Source: Oleiharenicola sp.
Lineage (GTDB): Bacteria > Verrucomicrobiota > Verrucomicrobiia > Opitutales > Opitutaceae
Length of the DNA stretch: 64,000 bases
NCBI GenBank assembly: GCA_025363455.1
Contig: JANYDW010000016.1
Coordinates: 62,001-126,000, forward strand
Direction of reading: 5' to 3'
Shown here: positions 1 through 7,703 of the stretch, piece after piece
Layout: every line of letters begins with the position of its first letter
Numbering within the stretch: the stretch's first letter is position 1
Translations under genes and position numbers: made by a program
The notes under the pieces: model-generated
What the model was told of the DNA's origin: nothing
The model's input: only the letters and a program-made list of their open reading frames with translations
Databases searched by the model: none

Positions 1-190
1 GCACGCAGGCGGCATCGGATGGCACTTCACCCAAGACTCGCCCCCAAGCATCGGTAATCTCCCAGTAGTGCAGCACAAATCCCGGTCCGAAATGTTCCTT
101 CAGTATATTCCGGATACTGACGCCCGCAGTCTTGGGAATATGTATGCTGAGATATTGGCTACGAGTTGTTGAAGGGCCGGAGTTCATCAT
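1..190 (-). CDS. Sulfotransferase family protein, N-terminal fragment (runs off left edge)
   Basis: Reading the minus strand from an ATG at 190 (a second ATG follows at 187) gives an open frame to base 1. Residues about 14-28 read YLSIHIPKTAGVSIR, which matches the 5'-phosphosulfate-binding P-loop (HIPKTAG-S/T) of Sulfotransfer_1/2-type enzymes that move sulfate from PAPS to carbohydrate. Only about 63 residues are in the window, so the 3'-phosphate-binding motif and the acceptor region are not visible. It lies 115 bp downstream of the APS kinase gene on the same strand, and that kinase would supply PAPS. Family assignment rests on one motif, but the motif is specific and the context agrees. 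Confidence 0.72.
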   Translation of the reverse strand, partial: MMNSGPSTTRSQYLSIHIPKTAGVSIRNILKEHFGPGFVLHYWEITDAWGRVLGEVPSDAACV

Positions 191-305
191 TAGTTAGAAT
201 GACAATTGTTGATCACAAAACTGCTATTCGGTGGCCCAACCGAATAACAGCAGACGCCAGGCCAAAGCCTAGGTTACGACTTTGACCACTTGGTCTAACA
301 ATTGT

Positions 306-848
306 TCAATCCAACCGGTCGCGACAATACCCTTCCAACTCAATGAGTAGATCGTTAGCCAAACGCAGGTCGGTCGGCACTCGCAAATCATGTGCCGTTG
401 GCGCCTCGAAAACTGAATCCATTCCTGTAAGCAGAGGCAATGTTCCCGCCGCCGACCGCTGGTAGAGACCCTTGGGATCCCGCTGCTGGCAAACCGCGAG
501 CGAGGCATCCACCCAGACGAGATCGAGATGGTCTTGCCCCACGATTTCCCGCACGAGACTCCGCAAGGTCTCCCGGGGCGTGATGAAAGCAGCGACCACC
601 ACCTGACCCTGCGCTGTCGCAAGTGCGGCTAGTTCCGCAGCCCGCCGGATATTTTCCCAACGGGCCTCGTCGGTAAATCCCAGATCACGGCACAGTCCGG
701 CCCGCAAGGCATCCCCATCCAGCAGCAATACCGTCCGGCCCTGATTCCGCAATATTGCCGTCAAGCCCGTGGCAAGCGTGGTCTTACCCGCACCGCTCAG
801 GCCAAAAAACCAGAATACATGACCCGGTCGCATAGGCTCAATTGACAA
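306..848 (-). CDS. cysC: Adenylyl-sulfate (APS) kinase
   Basis: Cytoplasmic kinase that phosphorylates APS to PAPS, the donor for sulfotransferases. Length (180 aa) is that of stand-alone CysC. A Walker A P-loop GLSGAGKTT is near residue 17. DGDALRAGLCRDLGF, ENIRRAAELA and the FITPRETLRSLVR region follow in the order of APS kinases, and a lid-like DPKGLYQR is near residue 124. The frame opens with TTG at 848, overlapping the ATPase gene by 11 bp. An ATG at 833 (starting MRPGHVFWF) lies just after the ATPase stop and is an equally good start, giving 175 aa. It is the fifth gene of the minus-strand exporter operon. Being tied to an exporter and a sulfotransferase rather than to cysteine synthesis genes suggests sulfation rather than assimilation. 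Confidence 0.88.
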   Translation of the reverse strand: MSIEPMRPGHVFWFFGLSGAGKTTLATGLTAILRNQGRTVLLLDGDALRAGLCRDLGFTDEARWENIRRAAELAALATAQGQVVVAAFITPRETLRSLVREIVGQDHLDLVWVDASLAVCQQRDPKGLYQRSAAGTLPLLTGMDSVFEAPTAHDLRVPTDLRLANDLLIELEGYCRDRLD

Positions 849-1539
849 ATTCCCCGTCGCGCATCGGCTTGATCTCGTCGCAGCGGTTGGCGATGTCCGG
901 ATTGTGGGTCACCAAAACCACCGCTTGGCCATTTTCCTTGGCCAACCGGGTCAAGAGGTCGAAAACTATGCCCGAATTCTTCGCATCGAGGTTCCCGGTC
1001 GGCTCGTCGGCGAGGATAATGGCCGGCTGGTTGGCCAGGGCGCGGGCGATGGCGACGCGCTGTTGTTCACCGCCGGAAAGCTGGGTGGCGAGGCGGTGCG
1101 TCTTGTCGCCCAAGCCGACGTCATTCAGCAGCGAGGCGGCGCGCGCTGCCATCTCGTCCTCGGCCAGCTTGCCCAGTTTCCGCATGGGCATCATCACGTT
1201 GTCGAGGGCGGAGAATTCCTGCATCAGGAAGTGGAACTGAAAGACAAATCCGATGTGCTCGCCCCGGGCCGCCGTGCGGTCGGAGTCACTGCTATTCGAC
1301 ATCAGCTGGTCGCGGATCCAGATGGAGCCGTCATCCGGCCGGTCGAGCAAGCCGAGGAGGTAAAGGGTCGTGCTCTTGCCACAGCCGGAAGGACCGACGA
1401 TTGCCGTGACATTGCCGCGCCGGGCCTCGAAGGACACGCCACGAAGCACGTGCACCCTCCCCTCCCCCTGACCGAGATAGCGGTGCAGATTGGTGCAGCG
1501 CAGGGCGATATCCGCGGTGCTATTTACCTTGGCGCTCAT
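838..1539 (-). CDS. ABC transporter ATP-binding protein, MacB/LolD type
   Basis: Nucleotide-binding subunit (233 aa) of a MacB/LolD-type mechanotransmission ABC system at the inner membrane. Walker A is GPSGCGKST near residue 49, the signature is LSGGEQQRV near 153, Walker B is ILADEPTGNLD near 173, and the H-loop is LVTHN near 208. Spacing is that of the LolD family. Its ATG overlaps the stop of the permease gene by 4 bp (ATGA), which implies translational coupling. With the adjacent FtsX-like permease, HlyD-like adaptor and TolC-like channel it forms a complete tripartite efflux or export machine. The substrate is not visible in the sequence. Confidence 0.93.
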   Translation of the reverse strand: MSAKVNSTADIALRCTNLHRYLGQGEGRVHVLRGVSFEARRGNVTAIVGPSGCGKSTTLYLLGLLDRPDDGSIWIRDQLMSNSSDSDRTAARGEHIGFVFQFHFLMQEFSALDNVMMPMRKLGKLAEDEMAARAASLLNDVGLGDKTHRLATQLSGGEQQRVAIARALANQPAIILADEPTGNLDAKNSGIVFDLLTRLAKENGQAVVLVTHNPDIANRCDEIKPMRDGEFVN

Positions 1540-2795
1540 TGCGACGTCCCCCGGATGATGTCACCCGGCTCGAGGCGCGCGGCTCGGCGGGCGGGGATTA
1601 TCGCCGCCGTCATGACCACCACACCGGCGGTGATCGTGCCAACGACATAATGCCAGATGGACCAGTGGACTTGGAAATTGTCGGCCGAGAAAATGCCCCT
1701 GAGGTGGATCGGGTACTTCGACACGCCATAGGTAACGCCGGCACCCAGCAACCAACCGCCAACAGTGCCTATGACCAGAACGATCGCACCAAGCCAGATG
1801 AAGATCCGGGCAATATCCTGCCGGGTGTAGCCCATGGATCGCAAGATCGCGATCTCCTTGGTTTTCTCGATGACGATCATCGCGAGCGTGTTGAACATGC
1901 CGAGGCCCGAGATCAAGATGATGGTCGAGACGGTTAACGCCGCAGAAATCTGCAGGGCGTGGAAAGCTTCCAACCAGCTCACCTCCCGCTCCTGCCAGCT
2001 CTGCGCGCCATGCTTGAGCACTTGCTCCATCTGCGCTGCATCCTGGGGAGCGCGATCCCGGTCGAAGAGCGCCACCTGAATGGAAGAGGCCCCAGTGGCC
2101 TTCTTCAGCAGAGAACGGGCCTCGCCGAGATGCATGTAAATGCGTATCCGATCGATGTCCCGCACTCCGGTGGTGAAGATACCCGAAAGCCGGTAACGGC
2201 GCTGCTCGGTGCCGGCCCGCAAAATCACCGAATCGCCCACGACCAGCTGAAGGCGCTTCGCCAGTTCCAGACCCATCAGAAGCCCCTGGGGAGTGGTGCG
2301 GAAATCGTCCAGGCTGCCGCTTCCCCGACCGACCTGCGCCGCCAGGTCGGATACTGCCAGATGGTCATCCAACCGGATGCCGAGGACCTTGGCCGTGTCG
2401 TTCTTGAATGAGCTGTCGGCGATCACCGAGCCCTCGACGATGATGGAGACCCCCGATACGTTCCGGAATTCGCGCAACGCCTTCATCATGGCGTCGGGTT
2501 CCTCGACTCCCTCGATGTACTTGCGGGCCTCGCGCGGGGTCTTGAGTTGAAATTCACTCTCCTGGTAGGAGTTGGTCGCGGGCATGAAGAACATGGTGGC
2601 CTGAAGCTTGTCCTCGATCCGGATCGCCCCGTTGGTGCCAAGGATGGTCTTGACGAAAAATTCCTCGAAACCGCTGGTCTGCGCCTGGGTCACGATGAAA
2701 AAGCCCACGCCAAACACGATGCCACTGAGGCTCATGAGCATGGAGCGTTTCCGGGCCGTGAGAAAACGGAGGGCGATGCGGAGATTGTTCGACAC
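1536..2795 (-). CDS. ABC transporter permease, FtsX/MacB-like
   Basis: Inner-membrane subunit of 419 aa with the MacB/FtsX layout. One N-terminal membrane segment (about residues 18-38) is followed by a periplasmic domain of about 230 residues and then three C-terminal segments (about 280-305, 328-355, 378-402). The end PARRAARLEPGDIIRG is the typical FtsX-family cytoplasmic tail. It overlaps the ATPase gene by 4 bp and lies 24 bp after the adaptor gene. Such permeases do not form a channel but transmit ATP-driven motion to a periplasmic adaptor and TolC. The substrate is unknown; context with APS kinase and glycan genes makes a polysaccharide-related or lipid cargo possible. Confidence 0.9.
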   Translation of the reverse strand: MSNNLRIALRFLTARKRSMLMSLSGIVFGVGFFIVTQAQTSGFEEFFVKTILGTNGAIRIEDKLQATMFFMPATNSYQESEFQLKTPREARKYIEGVEEPDAMMKALREFRNVSGVSIIVEGSVIADSSFKNDTAKVLGIRLDDHLAVSDLAAQVGRGSGSLDDFRTTPQGLLMGLELAKRLQLVVGDSVILRAGTEQRRYRLSGIFTTGVRDIDRIRIYMHLGEARSLLKKATGASSIQVALFDRDRAPQDAAQMEQVLKHGAQSWQEREVSWLEAFHALQISAALTVSTIILISGLGMFNTLAMIVIEKTKEIAILRSMGYTRQDIARIFIWLGAIVLVIGTVGGWLLGAGVTYGVSKYPIHLRGIFSADNFQVHWSIWHYVVGTITAGVVVMTAAIIPARRAARLEPGDIIRGTSQ

Positions 2796-2819
2796 AGCGG
2801 GCCGGCGTCCGGGGCGCGG

Positions 2820-3959
2820 TTAGAACGCGGGCACCACCACTGTGCGCACGCGGTTACCCGCGCGGAAACGGTCCTGTTGCTCGACGATCACGCTCTCACC
2901 CGCCTCGATGCCCTTGAGAATTTCGATCAGGTTGAGGCTGTCATAACCCTTCACCACCTCGCGTAGCTCGATCTTGCCGGAAGTGACGACATAGACGTAG
3001 TCGCCCACCATTGCGCGCCGGGGAATAATCACCGCATTAGTCCGGTCGGCGATAATGATGCTCACCTCGCCGGTTAGCCCGGGCATGACGACCTTGCCCT
3101 CGGGCAGTGCAACATCCAGATAGACTGAATAGCGCTGGGTCGTGACATCGGCGGCAGGAAGTACTTTGGAGATAGTGGCGGGATATTGCTCCTCACCAAA
3201 GGTCAGGAACCGCACCGAAGCCTTCTGGCCGAGCTTGATGGCGGCGAAGTTATCCTCACTGAGCTTGGCCTCAATCGTGCGCTTGATGGAAATGAGGTTG
3301 GCGATGGGCGCATTGCGATCGATCAGGTCGCCCACCCGGGCGATGACCGCCGTGACGACGCCGTCCGTGGGAGCAACAATGGTCATCTTGGATTTCTCGC
3401 GCTGCCTCGCTTTTAGGCCGTTCTCCAAATTTTCCACGGCAAGCTTCAAGTTCACCTCATCGATTTCCATATTCTGGACCGTCTGTAGGTAGACGCGACG
3501 TTCCTTTTCGAAATCGGCGGCCGGGTAGGAGCCCGCCTTCGTCTGACGCTCGTGCTCGTCCAACGTGTCCTTCAGATTCAAGACCACCGAACGCAGAGTG
3601 GAACCCACTTCGCGCTTCTTCTTCGCGGCTCCGAGATCGTTCTGGATGCGTTCGATCTCCAATTCGACATCACCCGAATCGATGGTCACGAGCACGTCAT
3701 TTTTATACACCCGACGACCGATCTCCAGTTCGCTGGTCTTCACGCGACCGCCCACCTCGCTCTTCAGGATCACGTCAAATTCTGCCTTCACCTCGACCGT
3801 ACCGGGAACACTGCGCACCGCCTTGCCGCGGGATGCCAGCACGACCTGAACCGTGGGCCGAAGGACGTAACTGACCGCGTAAACCGCGATCCCCACAATC
3901 GCAGCCAGCAGCCCGAGGCGAACGACCCATTTTCCAACGGCGCGGGGTGACTGGCTCAT
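2820..3959 (-). CDS. Periplasmic adaptor (HlyD/MacA-like membrane fusion protein)
   Basis: Membrane fusion protein of 379 aa bridging the inner-membrane ABC complex to the TolC-like channel. A short cytoplasmic stretch is followed by a membrane anchor at about residues 13-33. A lipoyl/barrel-sandwich half (VEVKAEFDVILKSEVGGRV) precedes a long charged helical hairpin (about 105-200, rich in E, K, R and L), then the second lipoyl half (IVAPTDGVVTAVIARVGD), a beta-barrel (SVRFLTFGEEQYPATI) and a membrane-proximal domain. Order and length fit MacA-type adaptors. Its ATG overlaps the stop of the tolC-like gene by 4 bp. Confidence 0.9.
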   Translation of the reverse strand: MSQSPRAVGKWVVRLGLLAAIVGIAVYAVSYVLRPTVQVVLASRGKAVRSVPGTVEVKAEFDVILKSEVGGRVKTSELEIGRRVYKNDVLVTIDSGDVELEIERIQNDLGAAKKKREVGSTLRSVVLNLKDTLDEHERQTKAGSYPAADFEKERRVYLQTVQNMEIDEVNLKLAVENLENGLKARQREKSKMTIVAPTDGVVTAVIARVGDLIDRNAPIANLISIKRTIEAKLSEDNFAAIKLGQKASVRFLTFGEEQYPATISKVLPAADVTTQRYSVYLDVALPEGKVVMPGLTGEVSIIIADRTNAVIIPRRAMVGDYVYVVTSGKIELREVVKGYDSLNLIEILKGIEAGESVIVEQQDRFRAGNRVRTVVVPAF

Positions 3960-5308
3960 TTGATCGCCAGGTTGGCCAGCACCGGGTCTTCGCGCACGAT
4001 GCCGAGAAAGCTACTAACCTGATTGAGGCAATCCGCCCTCGAAGTGCAGGCATTGATCTGGGCATCGTAGAAGTTCAGCCGCGCTGCGTTGACATCCTCC
4101 TCCGCGATCACGCCGCGGGTAAACTGTTCGTTCCGATAGTTCAGGTTGCCTTCGCCCGATACAAGCAACCGATCGGTGATCGAGGCGTTCCGGAATGCGA
4201 AACCAATGACGCGGGACTGATTCTGAGCCTGCTGGCCAAGGTTCTCGGTCAACGCGCGATAATCGAGTTCCAACTGCCGGATCCGGGCGAGCGAGTTACG
4301 GACAGCAGCACCGGAGGCCAGGCCGTCGAAGATGGTCCAATAGATCGATACACCGCCGTAGTACGAGTTGACCTGATATTTTTGCGCCACATTCAGCGTG
4401 TAGCTCTGCTGATCCTGACTGGCGGCCACCAAAAGGTTGAATTTTGGCTTCAAGCGATTCTTCTGGGCCAGGAGGCCGAGACGTTCGATTTCCTGCTTTT
4501 TGCGCATTTCCTCGGCCTCGGGCGTGGCCGGGTCTTTTTGCGCGAGAAAGCCGGCGAGCAGCCGTTGGACGGATGGGTTCTGATCAGCAACCTCCGGGAT
4601 CGCATCCGGAATATCGTTGTCGTTCAGGACTGGGTCGCCCGTCAATCGGGCAAAGCTAGCCTTCATGCTTTCCGCTTCGAAATTGACCCGATCCCAATAA
4701 ATCTGCGCACGTTCGGCATCCAGGCGGATGCCGAAGATCTGGGCGTCCGAGATAACTTTCTTCAAGAGGCGTTCTTCGGCCTGGCGTTGGAGTTTTCGCG
4801 CCGCCTCGGCACTGAATTGCGCTTTCTTTTGGTAGAGCTTGTTCAAGATCAAGCGGAGATAGATACCGCGCAGCTCCTGCGCCAACAACCGGTAGGCCTC
4901 TCGCACCTGGCCTTGGGTGATCGCCTGTTGAATCTCACCAATTCGAGCTCCATTGCGTCGGTCACCCCAGTAAAAAAGGGGCTGATTGATGCTGAAGCTG
5001 TAATATACCTTGGTAACAGGGATCCGGCCATTCAGGTCAGCTCGGTCGTCCTGTCCCTTATAGTAGCTGTAGCTGCCACCAATGCTCGGCAGCATGCCTG
5101 CCCGGGCTGAAATCCGGTTGTTCTCCGCTATCTCCAGATCGATGGCCCGGCCGATCATCCGGGGGGACCGGGCAACGGCCCGCTTGAGAATGCCGTCCAA
5201 CTGCGGAAACAATTGCTCGGGGGTGGTGATATTGTCCGCTGCCGATGCCATCGCGCCGAGCCCGGCGAGCAGGAGCGGCAGGGCCGCGAAAAGTCTCGGT
5301 ATTTTCAT
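3956..5308 (-). CDS. TolC-family outer-membrane efflux protein
   Basis: Outer-membrane channel component, 450 aa from the ATG at 5308. That start begins MKIPRLFAALPLLLAGLGAM and gives a classic signal peptide with a cleavage site near ASA-AD (about residue 23). The frame stays open upstream to 5671, but that extension is low-complexity E/R/K/G text read from a repeat tract and should not be annotated. The body is helical, with YYSFSINQPLFYWGDRRNG in the first half and two OEP-like repeats. It is the first gene of the minus-strand operon, overlapping the adaptor gene by 4 bp. With the other three genes it completes a type I-like or MacAB-TolC-like exporter. Confidence 0.88.
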   Translation of the reverse strand: MKIPRLFAALPLLLAGLGAMASAADNITTPEQLFPQLDGILKRAVARSPRMIGRAIDLEIAENNRISARAGMLPSIGGSYSYYKGQDDRADLNGRIPVTKVYYSFSINQPLFYWGDRRNGARIGEIQQAITQGQVREAYRLLAQELRGIYLRLILNKLYQKKAQFSAEAARKLQRQAEERLLKKVISDAQIFGIRLDAERAQIYWDRVNFEAESMKASFARLTGDPVLNDNDIPDAIPEVADQNPSVQRLLAGFLAQKDPATPEAEEMRKKQEIERLGLLAQKNRLKPKFNLLVAASQDQQSYTLNVAQKYQVNSYYGGVSIYWTIFDGLASGAAVRNSLARIRQLELDYRALTENLGQQAQNQSRVIGFAFRNASITDRLLVSGEGNLNYRNEQFTRGVIAEEDVNAARLNFYDAQINACTSRADCLNQVSSFLGIVREDPVLANLAIK

Positions 5309-5479
5309 GGGATAGAGGAAGACAGGCCGCCGCAAAGCCCGTGCCTTGGCAATCAGGAAATTTTTGCTAATCACCATGGTTGAAGCGGGTTCCCTAGGTT
5401 GGATTGTCATGGGCAGGCCGCCTGCGCTGCGCCAGCAATAGCTGAAGGTTGAGAGCCGGAGGTTAAGTACCGAAACCTC

Positions 5480-5672
5480 CGCCGTCCGTTCCGCCTCCGT
5501 CCTCTCAATTCCCCTTTCTCTGTCCTCCGTCATCCGTCCTCTGTCTTTCGTCTTCTGTCCTGCTCCCTTCTCCTTTCTCCCTTCGCCTTCCGCCGCTTTC
5601 CGCCGCTTTCCGCCCTCTGACGTACGTCCTCTGTCCTCTGTCATCCGCCGTCCGCCCTCCGCCCACCCCACC
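5480..5672. repeat. Degenerate polypyrimidine tract (CCTCTGTC/CCGTCC-type short repeats)
   Basis: About 190 bp of almost pure C/T text on the plus strand, built from variants of tcctctgtc, tccgtcatccg, ccgccctccg and tcgccttccgccg. It explains the spurious N-terminal extension of the tolC-like frame. A sister tract lies at about 6405-6565 on the other side of the vapBC pair. No coding potential is evident. The rest of the tolC-vapB gap (5309-5480) holds nothing I recognise beyond the presumed minus-strand promoter region. Confidence 0.7.
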
Positions 5673-5675
5673 CAC

Positions 5676-5704
5676 TTGACATGATGTTCCTACATGATAG
5701 TTTT
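5676..5704 (+). promoter_or_regulatory. Possible vapBC promoter/operator
   Basis: A perfect -35-like TTGACA is at 5676-5681, directly after the polypyrimidine tract. A direct repeat ACATGAT (5680-5686 and 5692-5698) follows, overlapping the likely -10 region (weak GATAGT near 5696). AbrB-type antitoxins usually autoregulate by binding repeats at this position. The -10 match is poor, so the call is tentative. Confidence 0.35.
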
Positions 5705-5709
5705 CCGGG

Positions 5710-5958
5710 ATGGATAATTCCACCCTTACCGAGAGAGGCCAGGTCTCTGTGCCGGCCGCCCTCCGCAAATCCATGAAATTGCGTCCAGGTCAGAAGCTGG
5801 TTTGGCTACGTATTTCCGACCGGGAAATGCGGGTCTCGGTGGAAACACAAGCAGTGCCCGGTCCCTTGGGCGTGCTCGGTTATGCCCGGAAGTTGCGCGG
5901 CGGGGCTGCCCGCCGCACCGCCCGCTGGATGCAGGAATTGCGCGCGGGAGAGAAATGA
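5710..5958 (+). CDS. vapB: AbrB/MazE-type antitoxin (VapB family)
   Basis: DNA-binding antitoxin of 82 aa. Residues about 5-45 (LTERGQVSVPAALRKSMKLR then PGQKLVWLRI) form a SpoVT/AbrB swapped-hairpin domain. The C-terminal arginine-rich tail (LRGGAARRTARWMQEL) is where such proteins bind and block the toxin. Its stop overlaps the toxin ATG by 4 bp (ATGA at 5955-5958), the usual coupling of vapBC operons. It is probably autoregulated, as the repeats at its promoter suggest. Confidence 0.85.
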   Translation: MDNSTLTERGQVSVPAALRKSMKLRPGQKLVWLRISDREMRVSVETQAVPGPLGVLGYARKLRGGAARRTARWMQELRAGEK

Positions 5959-6389
5959 CCGTGTGGGTTGTCGACACCTGCGTCGTGCTGGACGTCCTGG
6001 AGCATGACCCCGCCTTTGGCCTGCCTTCCGCCCGGCTGCTCCACCAATTGCTGCCCCGAGGGCTGGTGATCAGTCCGATCACGATGGTCGAACTATCCGC
6101 CGCATTTGCCGGCGACTTGGCCGAACAAAAGCGCTTTCTGGATCAAGCGGGCATTGCCTATGGCGAACCGTGGACCGCAGCCGACACCGAGCAAGCCTGC
6201 ACCGCTTGGAACTCATATGTGGTCGCCAAGCGTCAGGCCAAGGCGGTTAAACGACCCGTCGCCGACCTGCTCATTGGCGGATTTGCGGCGAATCGAACCG
6301 GATTGGTCACACGCAATCCCCGAGATTTCAGCCGCTGGTTTCCGCATCTCAAGCTGCAGGTACCCCCAACGCCTACCGCGGTCCGGTAA
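5955..6389 (+). CDS. vapC: PIN-domain ribonuclease toxin (VapC family)
   Basis: Type II toxin of 144 aa from the coupled ATG at 5955; a longer frame opens at 5802 but only overlaps the antitoxin. PIN-domain features are Asp7 in VVDTCVVLDVLE, Glu in TMVELSAAF (about residue 46), Asp in PVADLLIGGFA (about residue 105) and the terminal TRNPRDF strand. These are the acidic metal-binding positions of Mg-dependent RNases that cut tRNA or rRNA. The antitoxin partner lies immediately upstream. Confidence 0.88.
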   Translation: MTVWVVDTCVVLDVLEHDPAFGLPSARLLHQLLPRGLVISPITMVELSAAFAGDLAEQKRFLDQAGIAYGEPWTAADTEQACTAWNSYVVAKRQAKAVKRPVADLLIGGFAANRTGLVTRNPRDFSRWFPHLKLQVPPTPTAVR

Positions 6390-6404
6390 TATCGTATGCC
6401 GAAG

Positions 6405-6565
6405 TCCCCGTTCCCCTCTCTGCCCTCCGCCCTCTGTCGTCCGTCCTCCGTCCTCCATTTTCAGGTTTCAAGTCTCAGCTTTCAGGTTTCTAGTCGTCTG
6501 TCCTCAGTCCTCCGCCCTCTGTCGTCTGTCTTCTGACCTGCTCCCTTTTCCTTTCTCCCTTTTCC
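6405..6565. repeat. Second polypyrimidine tract, downstream of vapC
   Basis: C/T-rich text resembling the tract at 5480-5672, with tgccctccgccctctgtcg, tccgtcctccgtcctcc and the shared ending gacctgctcccttttccttt (compare tcctgctcccttctcctttc upstream). It runs up to the wzm start codon. The pair flanks the vapBC module as imperfect direct repeats. Confidence 0.65.
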
Positions 6566-6566
6566 A

Positions 6567-7379
6567 ATGCTCCGCCGCCTCGCCCCCTTCGCCGCCGATC
6601 TCTGGCAGCATCGCGAACTTCTGTGGCAGTTCACCCTGCGCAATGTGGAATTACGCCACAAGGGTAGTCACCTCGGCCTGATCTGGTCATTGCTCAATCC
6701 ACTCCTGATGCTCGGGCTTTACGTGTTGGTGTTTGGCTACATTCTCGGTGGCACATTTGGCGTGTTGCCCAATGAAACGAAGGTGGAATATGCTCTTGGG
6801 ATATTCCTCGGGCTGACTATGTTTCATATCGTGGCCGAGACCCTCAATGTTTCGCCTACCCTGATTGTAGGAAACCCCAATTTTGTGAAGAAAGTGGTTT
6901 TCCCCTTGGAAATCTTGCCCGCCGCAAGTGTCGGTGCCGCTCTCTTTCATACATGCGTTAGCCTGACCTTGGTGCTGGTCAGTATATTAATGTTCGGTCC
7001 CGGGCTCTCTATAACAGCCCTATGGTTGCCGGTTATCCTTGCGCCATTGTTTCTACTTTGCCTGGGCGCGAGCTGGTTCCTTTCTGCCTTCGGTGTATTT
7101 TTTCGTGATGTCGGACAAGTCATGCAGTTCATAACAATGGCACTCATGTTCTCTAGTGCCGTGATGTATTCCGCAGCGAAAGCCCCGGCCAGTGTCTGGA
7201 TATATTTGCGCTTCAACCCAGTGTTGCTGTCAGTCGAAATGGCCAGAGACGCTGCACTCTGGCAACATCCACTCAAACTAAACCATCTGGCCTACTTGTA
7301 CGCCTTCAGTTTGGCCGTCTGTTACCTCGGACATGCCGCCTTCCTGAAAATGAAACCAGCCTTTGCTGATGTTCTTTAA
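6567..7379 (+). CDS. wzm: Polysaccharide ABC exporter permease (Wzm type)
   Basis: Inner-membrane permease of 270 aa (ABC-2 type) that moves undecaprenyl-linked polysaccharide to the periplasm. An amphipathic N-terminus (WQHRELLWQFTLRNVELRHK) is followed by six hydrophobic segments at about residues 35-60, 72-92, 115-140, 150-180, 185-210 and 235-257. The KGSHLGLIWSLLNPLLML stretch is characteristic of the Wzm/TagG family. The matching ATPase (wzt) is at 11094, two genes downstream rather than adjacent. It starts the plus-strand glycan operon. Confidence 0.93.
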   Translation: MLRRLAPFAADLWQHRELLWQFTLRNVELRHKGSHLGLIWSLLNPLLMLGLYVLVFGYILGGTFGVLPNETKVEYALGIFLGLTMFHIVAETLNVSPTLIVGNPNFVKKVVFPLEILPAASVGAALFHTCVSLTLVLVSILMFGPGLSITALWLPVILAPLFLLCLGASWFLSAFGVFFRDVGQVMQFITMALMFSSAVMYSAAKAPASVWIYLRFNPVLLSVEMARDAALWQHPLKLNHLAYLYAFSLAVCYLGHAAFLKMKPAFADVL

Positions 7380-7703
7380 CGAGTGAGAGTTGAGCGTTGT
7401 AGGTACAAAATTCAATCGTTCAGCATTAACAGCTGCCACCTCAGCCTAACGCGGGCCTTAAGTAGCCGAATGGATACAAGTATCGCTCGGTTCACCCTCA
7501 ATCATTAGTCCTGTACTCATGGCTTACCTAATGGCTTGTTTTTCTATCCATATATACTGTTTTTTCAGGGCTCTGGGACTAACCCATCTGCGTCTATTTC
7601 CCTCGAGGGCTACGGTCAGATTTCACCCATCCCCTCTTGCCGAACTGCAGCACGAAACGATCAACGAGACAGTTGCGCCGGAAGCATTGTAAAACGCAAA
7701 CTG
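7380..7703. other. Non-coding gap between wzm and the double glycosyltransferase
   Basis: About 320 bp with no convincing gene. A frame in phase with the downstream gene opens at 7536, but its product before 7704 has no family resemblance. The stretch is AT-richer than its neighbours (for example ttttctatccatatatactg near 7539) and could hold a promoter. No clear hairpin terminator was seen. Confidence 0.5.

Noticed and set aside
904-2966. Several plus-strand frames across the ABC exporter genes
   Set aside because: All are antisense to genes with intact ABC motifs and lack any of their own.
5309-5671. 121-residue N-terminal extension of the TolC-like protein
   Set aside because: Encoded by the polypyrimidine repeat tract; it would bury the signal peptide that starts at 5308.
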